A stretch of 38,048 nt of DNA, taken from contig VXMH01000021.1 of NCBI GenBank assembly GCA_009841235.1, forward strand, positions 1 through 38,048, in the 5' to 3' direction. The DNA is from Caldilineaceae bacterium SB0661_bin_32. Lineage in GTDB: Bacteria > Chloroflexota > Anaerolineae > Caldilineales > Caldilineaceae. Positions 34,400-38,048 of the stretch are shown piece after piece; position 1 is the first letter of the stretch, and every line of letters starts with the position of its first letter. A model generated the notes under the pieces. That model saw only the letters and a list, made by a program, of their open reading frames with translations. It searched no databases and had not been told where the DNA came from. A program made the translations under genes and the position numbers.

Positions 34400-34419
34400 G
34401 GGAAAGGTTCGCGGTCTGG

Positions 34420-35559
34420 CTAGATGGATGAATAGGGGTCGGCGGCATCGCGCAGGCCGTCGCCGACAAAGTTGAAGCAGAGTATGGCAATTATGACAAA
34501 CAGGCCCGGGGAGAGAAGCCAGGGAGAATCAGCCAGCACGATGATCCGCTGTGCGTCCTTGAGCAGCACGCCCCAGCTGATGGCCGGATTCTGCAGGCCC
34601 AGTCCGATAAAGCTCAGTGCGGTCTCTCCCAGGATCATGCCGGGGACGCTCAGAGTCAGCGAGGCGATGATATGGCTGGTGAAGGAGGGCAGCATGTGCT
34701 TGAAGATGACGCGCGACTCATTTGAGCCGTTGAGCTGGGCGGCCATCACATATTCCTCCTCGCGCAGGGACATGAACTTGCCGCGCACGACGCGCGCCAG
34801 CCCTGTCCAGCCGACCAGGGAGAGAATGACGACGATGCCAAAATAGATCTGCACGACCGTCCATGTAGGAGGAAGGGCCACGCTCAGCGCCATCCAAAGC
34901 GGCAGAGTGGGAATCGAACGCAGGAATTCGATGATGCGCTGGATGACCAGGTCGGTGACGCCGCCGAAATAACCGGAGAACCCGCCCATGATAACGCCGA
35001 TCACGAAGCTGATGGCGATGCCCAGCAGGCCGACGGACAGCGAAATGCGGCCGCCGAAGATGATGCGTGAGAGCAGGTCGCGCCCCATTTTGTCGGTGCC
35101 GATGAGGAAGAAGGTGCCCTCTTCGACGCCGATCAGGTGGATGTTGCTCTCGAACAGGCCCCACAACTTGTATGGATCGCCGCGTACGAACAACCTGACA
35201 GGGAATTTCTGGGTTGTATCCAGCTCCCAAGTGGTCCTGAAGGTGTTTTCGTCCATCTTGGAAGTCATGCCGTAGACGAAGGGGCGCAACTGAAATTTGC
35301 CTTCATCGAAGAAGCGAAGACTCTGCGGCGGCATGAACATGTAGTCGGTGTCGTGGTGGGCAGGGTCGTAAGGCGAGAGGAACTCGGCAAAGATCGCGAA
35401 CAGGTAGAAGATCGCTATCAACACCAGTGAGATGACCGCCACCTTGTGCCGCAGGAATTTCCAGCGGATCAGCTGCCATTGGGTAGCGACCGACATATCC
35501 TCTTCGCCGGCGTCCACCTCAGTACTGCTCGTTTGGAATTTTTCGTCGATTACGGCCAT
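34420..35559 (-). CDS. ABC transporter permease (OppC/DppC type)
   Basis: This is a 379-residue membrane subunit. A charged cytoplasmic N-terminus (1-38) precedes TM1 (about 40-60). An unusually long extracytoplasmic segment of about 95 residues follows, before FLIGTDKMGRDLLSRIIFGGR, the conserved start of the permease core. Four or five further helices surround the EAA-like loop LARVVRGKFMSLREEEYVMAAQLNG that docks to the ATPase. Standard OppC proteins are about 300 residues; the excess is mostly in the periplasmic segment, which may contact the large receptor. It sits 69 bp after the other permease. Confidence 0.93.
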   Translation of the reverse strand: MAVIDEKFQTSSTEVDAGEEDMSVATQWQLIRWKFLRHKVAVISLVLIAIFYLFAIFAEFLSPYDPAHHDTDYMFMPPQSLRFFDEGKFQLRPFVYGMTSKMDENTFRTTWELDTTQKFPVRLFVRGDPYKLWGLFESNIHLIGVEEGTFFLIGTDKMGRDLLSRIIFGGRISLSVGLLGIAISFVIGVIMGGFSGYFGGVTDLVIQRIIEFLRSIPTLPLWMALSVALPPTWTVVQIYFGIVVILSLVGWTGLARVVRGKFMSLREEEYVMAAQLNGSNESRVIFKHMLPSFTSHIIASLTLSVPGMILGETALSFIGLGLQNPAISWGVLLKDAQRIIVLADSPWLLSPGLFVIIAILCFNFVGDGLRDAADPYSSI

Positions 35560-35628
35560 AGCAGTTCTACCAGTCTAATGCGGCTTGCACATTTGAGTTC
35601 GAAGGCCTTCCTCACCCGTGCTTCAGAC

Positions 35629-36615
35629 TCAGATGGCGCCGCGAATGCGTGGATCGAGCCAGGCGAGCACGATATCGGAGAGCAGCGTGCCCACCAGCGT
35701 GAGCGTGCTTAAAATCATAACTACACTTCCTGCCAGAAACATGTCCTGGCTGAGCAACGCGCCTACAAACAGGGGCGCGATCGTGGGCAGACCCAGTACC
35801 AGTGAGGCCAGCAGTTCGCCGTTGACCAGGGTGGGCAGTGTCCAGCCGATGGTGCTGGCGACCGGGTTCATGGCGATTCGGAAAGGGTATTTGACGAGGA
35901 GCTTGCCCTCGGACAGTCCCTTTGAGCGGGCCACCATTACATAGGGCCGCTCCAGTTCATCCAGAAGATTGGCGCGCATGACGCGGATCAGCCCGGCTGT
36001 GCCGGCGGTGCCGACAACAAGCGCCGGCAGCCAGAGGTGCTTCAAGAGATCGATGAACTTGGCGAAACTCCAGGGCGCGATCAGGTATTCGTCGGAAAAA
36101 AGGCCCACTGCCACGTTGCCGGTTGCAACAAAGTAATACCACAGGATCAGGAGGGCGAGCAGAAAGTTGGGCGTCGCCAGCCCAACGAAACCGATCAGAG
36201 TGAAGAAATAGTCCCCGAGCGAGTATTGACGGGTGGCGGAATAGAGGCCGATCGGGATCGCGATTGCGTAGGCAAGGAAAAAGGAGGCGACCGAGATGGC
36301 AAGGCTCCAGGGCAGACGGTCGGCGATCAGTTTGCTGACGGGCTGGTTCCATTCCAGCGAGCGGCCCAGGTTTCCCTGCATGATGTTGCCGAGCCAGCGG
36401 AAATAACGCACGTAGGTGGGGGCGTCCAGCCCGTAGCGCATGCGCAGCGATGCGATTTCCGCGGGGTCTACCGCCTCCTGTTCCTGCAGGAGTGCATTCA
36501 CATAGGAGTCCATGAAATCACCCGGCGGCGCCTCAATGATGACGAAAGAGATGACAGAGACGACAAACAGGGTGGGCACCATCAGGAGGATGCGGCGAAG
36601 GATAAAGGACCACAT
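35629..36615 (-). CDS. ABC transporter permease (OppB/DppB type)
   Basis: This 328-residue membrane subunit starts with the family-typical MWSFILRRILLMVPTLFVVSVISF, TM1 with positive residues inside. About six helices are apparent. The ATPase-docking loop reads IRVMRANLLDELERPYVMVARSKGL, a good OppB/DppB match. It forms the translocation channel with the OppC-type subunit. Its ATG lies 19 bp after the stop of the beta-propeller gene, so the two are almost certainly on one transcript starting from the consensus promoter further upstream. Confidence 0.94.
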   Translation of the reverse strand: MWSFILRRILLMVPTLFVVSVISFVIIEAPPGDFMDSYVNALLQEQEAVDPAEIASLRMRYGLDAPTYVRYFRWLGNIMQGNLGRSLEWNQPVSKLIADRLPWSLAISVASFFLAYAIAIPIGLYSATRQYSLGDYFFTLIGFVGLATPNFLLALLILWYYFVATGNVAVGLFSDEYLIAPWSFAKFIDLLKHLWLPALVVGTAGTAGLIRVMRANLLDELERPYVMVARSKGLSEGKLLVKYPFRIAMNPVASTIGWTLPTLVNGELLASLVLGLPTIAPLFVGALLSQDMFLAGSVVMILSTLTLVGTLLSDIVLAWLDPRIRGAI

Positions 36616-36634
36616 TTTCGGAATTGATCAGGTG

Positions 36635-37639
36635 TCAGAGTTTTTCTAGTGTAGCCAGGTAGATGTTGGACGGCGCCAGGCCCGTTCCGCTGCCCTCGTG
36701 ACTTGAATAGTAGGACAGCAGGGCCCGCTCCGGACCCAATTCGACAAAGCCGGGATAGGAGTTGTCGCCACCGCTGGGCAGGACTGCGATCTCCATCAGC
36801 TCTGTGCCGACCAGCTCGTACAGGGCAGTGACAGGTCCATCCTCGGTGTGCTTGCGCCCACCGACAAGGACCTGGTCGCCCCATCGGACAAGGAGTGGAC
36901 CGCCGATATGCCTGTCCAGATCGGCGCACATCCAGTCGGTATAAGGTGGTCTTGATCTACAGATCTGCGCTGGCCTACCTCCGGCGCGGGCGACCGCCAA
37001 CAGGCCGCCTTCTTCGAATAGCAGAGCGGTCTCGTCGCCGTGGGCCGGTTGGATCAGGCTGAGCGGCGTCCAGGCGAATCCGTCCGCGCTGTGCAGCAGC
37101 CAGGACTCCATCCACTCCGGCGGTTCATCGCGTCGGGCAAGCACTTCGAAATTGCGAATGCGGCGCCCGTTGAGAAAGGCCGTTCCGTCATGTGCGGCCG
37201 CGCGCCAGATGTAATGGCCGTGCGTACCGTCCAACATGCGGGGGCCGTGCCAGTCTTCGCCGTCTTCGCTCCAGGCGCAGAATCCGAGGTGATCGTTTAC
37301 ATCTCTGTCCTCAGCGTTTCCGGGGGTTACCCACCAGGCGCCGGTGTAGAGGAACAGCTTGTTGTCGAAGGCCAGAAAGTGCGGGTCTCTAACATCCCGG
37401 TTGTTGACGCTGAAGGAATGGACCTGCTTCCAGTCGCTGCCGTCGGTGCTGGACAGCACGACGATGCGAGACGTGGTGAAGAGCATGTGGCCGTCGGGGC
37501 AGCTGCGAAAGGTCAGATACAGGCGATCACCGAAACGGCACATATCCGTGAAGGCATTATGACTTCCGTCATTGAACAGTTGACGTACGGAACCGACTCG
37601 GATGGAGGGCACGAAAGCGGCTCTTGTGGGAATACACAA
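36635..37639 (-). CDS. Sialidase-like beta-propeller protein
   Basis: This 334-residue protein has three short Asp-box-like motifs S-x-D-G-x-x-W at residues 64-70, 124-130 and 184-190, exactly 60 residues apart. Such motifs mark blades of the sialidase (BNR) superfamily, which includes glycoside hydrolases and non-catalytic carbohydrate-binding proteins. I cannot identify a full sialidase arginine triad. No signal peptide is seen, so it appears cytoplasmic, unless the start is wrong. The frame begins at TTG with no ribosome binding site; a GTG at 37612 is an alternative, but no upstream in-frame ATG exists. It is the first gene after the consensus promoter and leads the transporter genes, suggesting a role with the imported compound. 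Confidence 0.75.
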   Translation of the reverse strand: MCIPTRAAFVPSIRVGSVRQLFNDGSHNAFTDMCRFGDRLYLTFRSCPDGHMLFTTSRIVVLSSTDGSDWKQVHSFSVNNRDVRDPHFLAFDNKLFLYTGAWWVTPGNAEDRDVNDHLGFCAWSEDGEDWHGPRMLDGTHGHYIWRAAAHDGTAFLNGRRIRNFEVLARRDEPPEWMESWLLHSADGFAWTPLSLIQPAHGDETALLFEEGGLLAVARAGGRPAQICRSRPPYTDWMCADLDRHIGGPLLVRWGDQVLVGGRKHTEDGPVTALYELVGTELMEIAVLPSGGDNSYPGFVELGPERALLSYYSSHEGSGTGLAPSNIYLATLEKL

Positions 37640-37687
37640 GTTCTGGTCTGAGGACTGCGACCGGGGCGTTTGGCTACCGGTGCCTGC

Positions 37688-37715
37688 ATTATAGGGAAGT
37701 TTGGACGGTTGTCAA
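37688..37715 (-). promoter_or_regulatory. Consensus sigma-70 promoter for beta-propeller/ABC transporter operon
   Basis: On the minus strand a perfect -35 TTGACA (37710-37715) and a perfect -10 TATAAT (37688-37693) are separated by 16 bases. Transcription should start near 37680, about 40 bases before the TTG at 37639. No other promoter in the window is as close to consensus. The genes from here to 32254 are tightly packed, so it probably drives the beta-propeller protein, both permeases and both ATPases, with read-through to the receptor gene. Confidence 0.75.
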
Positions 37716-37833
37716 ACGCGCGATGTAGAGGGGCGCATCCCAGATTTTTGTGAGGTCGTTGTCTGAATCAGGAGAAAAGGCGGGGAGAGTGGAGAGGCGT
37801 GGGAGGCGTGGGGCGGCACAAAGGCGAGGAGGA

Positions 37834-38048
37834 GCGTTGAAGGATATGTTCAGGTTTTGTCAGGTTTTTTGGGGGGACTCCCCCGTTCGATTCAACGGCT
37901 CAATCGTTAATGCGCGGAAGGAATTTGGCAGATTTATCGCGTTTTGGCAGGTTTTGTCATGTTTTAGGGGGGGACCCCCCCCTTTTTTTCTCGACGGCTC
38001 GCCGGTGAATGCGCTGAAGGATGTTGTCAGGTTTGGACAGGTTTTGTC
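37834..38048 (+). repeat. Imperfect direct repeats with G-tract/C-tract hairpins
   Basis: Three units begin with a GCGxxGAAGG motif at 37834, 37912 and 38011; the third is cut by the window end. After that motif, units 1 and 3 carry doubled CAGGTTTTGT-like segments; in unit 2 these lie further in. Units 1 and 2 continue with a G-run/C-run hairpin and a CGACGGCTC-like segment leading to AAT and the next unit. Unit 1 is 78 bases and unit 2 is 99, the difference being extra sequence after GCGCGGAAGG. No coding frame follows the repeat. Confidence 0.65.
37967..37989 (+). terminator. G7-A-C8 hairpin followed by seven T
   Basis: Seven G (37967-37973), one A, eight C (37975-37982) and then seven T (37983-37989). 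With a few central bases left unpaired this forms a G+C-only stem followed by a T-run, as in an intrinsic terminator reading on the plus strand. The equivalent in the previous repeat unit (37871-37884, GGGGG-GACT-CCCCC) has its T-run before the stem instead, which would suit the opposite strand. No gene on the plus strand needs termination here, so it may be a property of the repeat family rather than a working terminator. Confidence 0.35.

Larger units (their letters stand above)
37640..38048. other. Non-coding region upstream of transporter operon
   Basis: No gene is apparent in these 409 bases. From the gene outward they hold a short leader, a consensus promoter, and a G- and A-rich stretch (about 37770-37835) with tracts GGGG at 37782, GGG at 37801 and GGGG at 37810. 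This stretch includes two adjacent copies of AGGCGTGGG (37795-37803, 37804-37812). Imperfect long repeats then continue to the window end. The G-tract spacing could allow a quadruplex on the plus strand. Confidence 0.6.

Noticed and set aside
37834..38048. CRISPR array
   Set aside because: Units are long, unequal and imperfect, have no constant repeat of 24-47 bases with unique spacers, and no cas gene is nearby.

Overview
The window looks like a chromosomal stretch of a high-G+C bacterium, most plausibly a Chloroflexota of the Caldilineales/Anaerolineae type. This is an inference from the gene set: many glycosyltransferases, a DnaQ-DinG fusion, a run of Gfo/Idh/MocA oxidoreductases, a PhyH-type oxygenase, and a family-5 ABC system whose large lipoprotein receptor has an Ala/Glu-rich linker. 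There is no rRNA, tRNA, CRISPR array or insertion sequence to fix the taxonomy.

Region 1 (1-1542, plus strand): the 3' end of a VanW-family gene and a complete type III pantothenate kinase (coaX). Region 2 (1566-6146, minus): four consecutive GT4-type glycosyltransferases, probably one surface-polysaccharide operon; the first two genes overlap by 4 bp. Region 3 (6440-10867, minus): a DUF2971 protein of visibly lower G+C and an MmeI-like single-chain restriction-modification enzyme. This pair looks like an inserted defence island. Region 4 (11000-13800, minus): a polysaccharide flippase and a fifth GT4 enzyme, so the island appears to split one polysaccharide locus. Region 5 (13772-16801, minus): a DnaQ-exonuclease/DinG-helicase fusion.

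Region 6 (16856-23008, minus): a cysteine hydrolase, a PhyH-family Fe(II)/2-oxoglutarate oxygenase and four Gfo/Idh/MocA oxidoreductases, three of which are close tandem paralogues. Region 7 (23277-28843, plus, divergent): a fifth Gfo/Idh/MocA protein, a GH63-like glucosidase, a fumarylacetoacetate-hydrolase-family enzyme and a small methyltransferase. Regions 6 and 7 together resemble a catabolic locus for sugars or sugar acids in which oxidation precedes cleavage, but no substrate can be read from the sequence.

Region 8 (28874-37639, minus): a probable operon led by a consensus sigma-70 promoter (TTGACA-N16-TATAAT). It encodes a sialidase-like beta-propeller protein, two permeases, two ATPases and a lipoprotein solute-binding protein of the peptide/oligosaccharide (family 5) ABC class. 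A 14-bp perfect stem-loop separates it from a class IV aminotransferase. The last 200 bases carry imperfect direct repeats containing G-tract/C-tract hairpins that run off the window end.

The least explained items are the DUF2971/MmeI pair with its operator-like palindrome and leader hairpin, the triplicated oxidoreductases, and the terminal repeat array.
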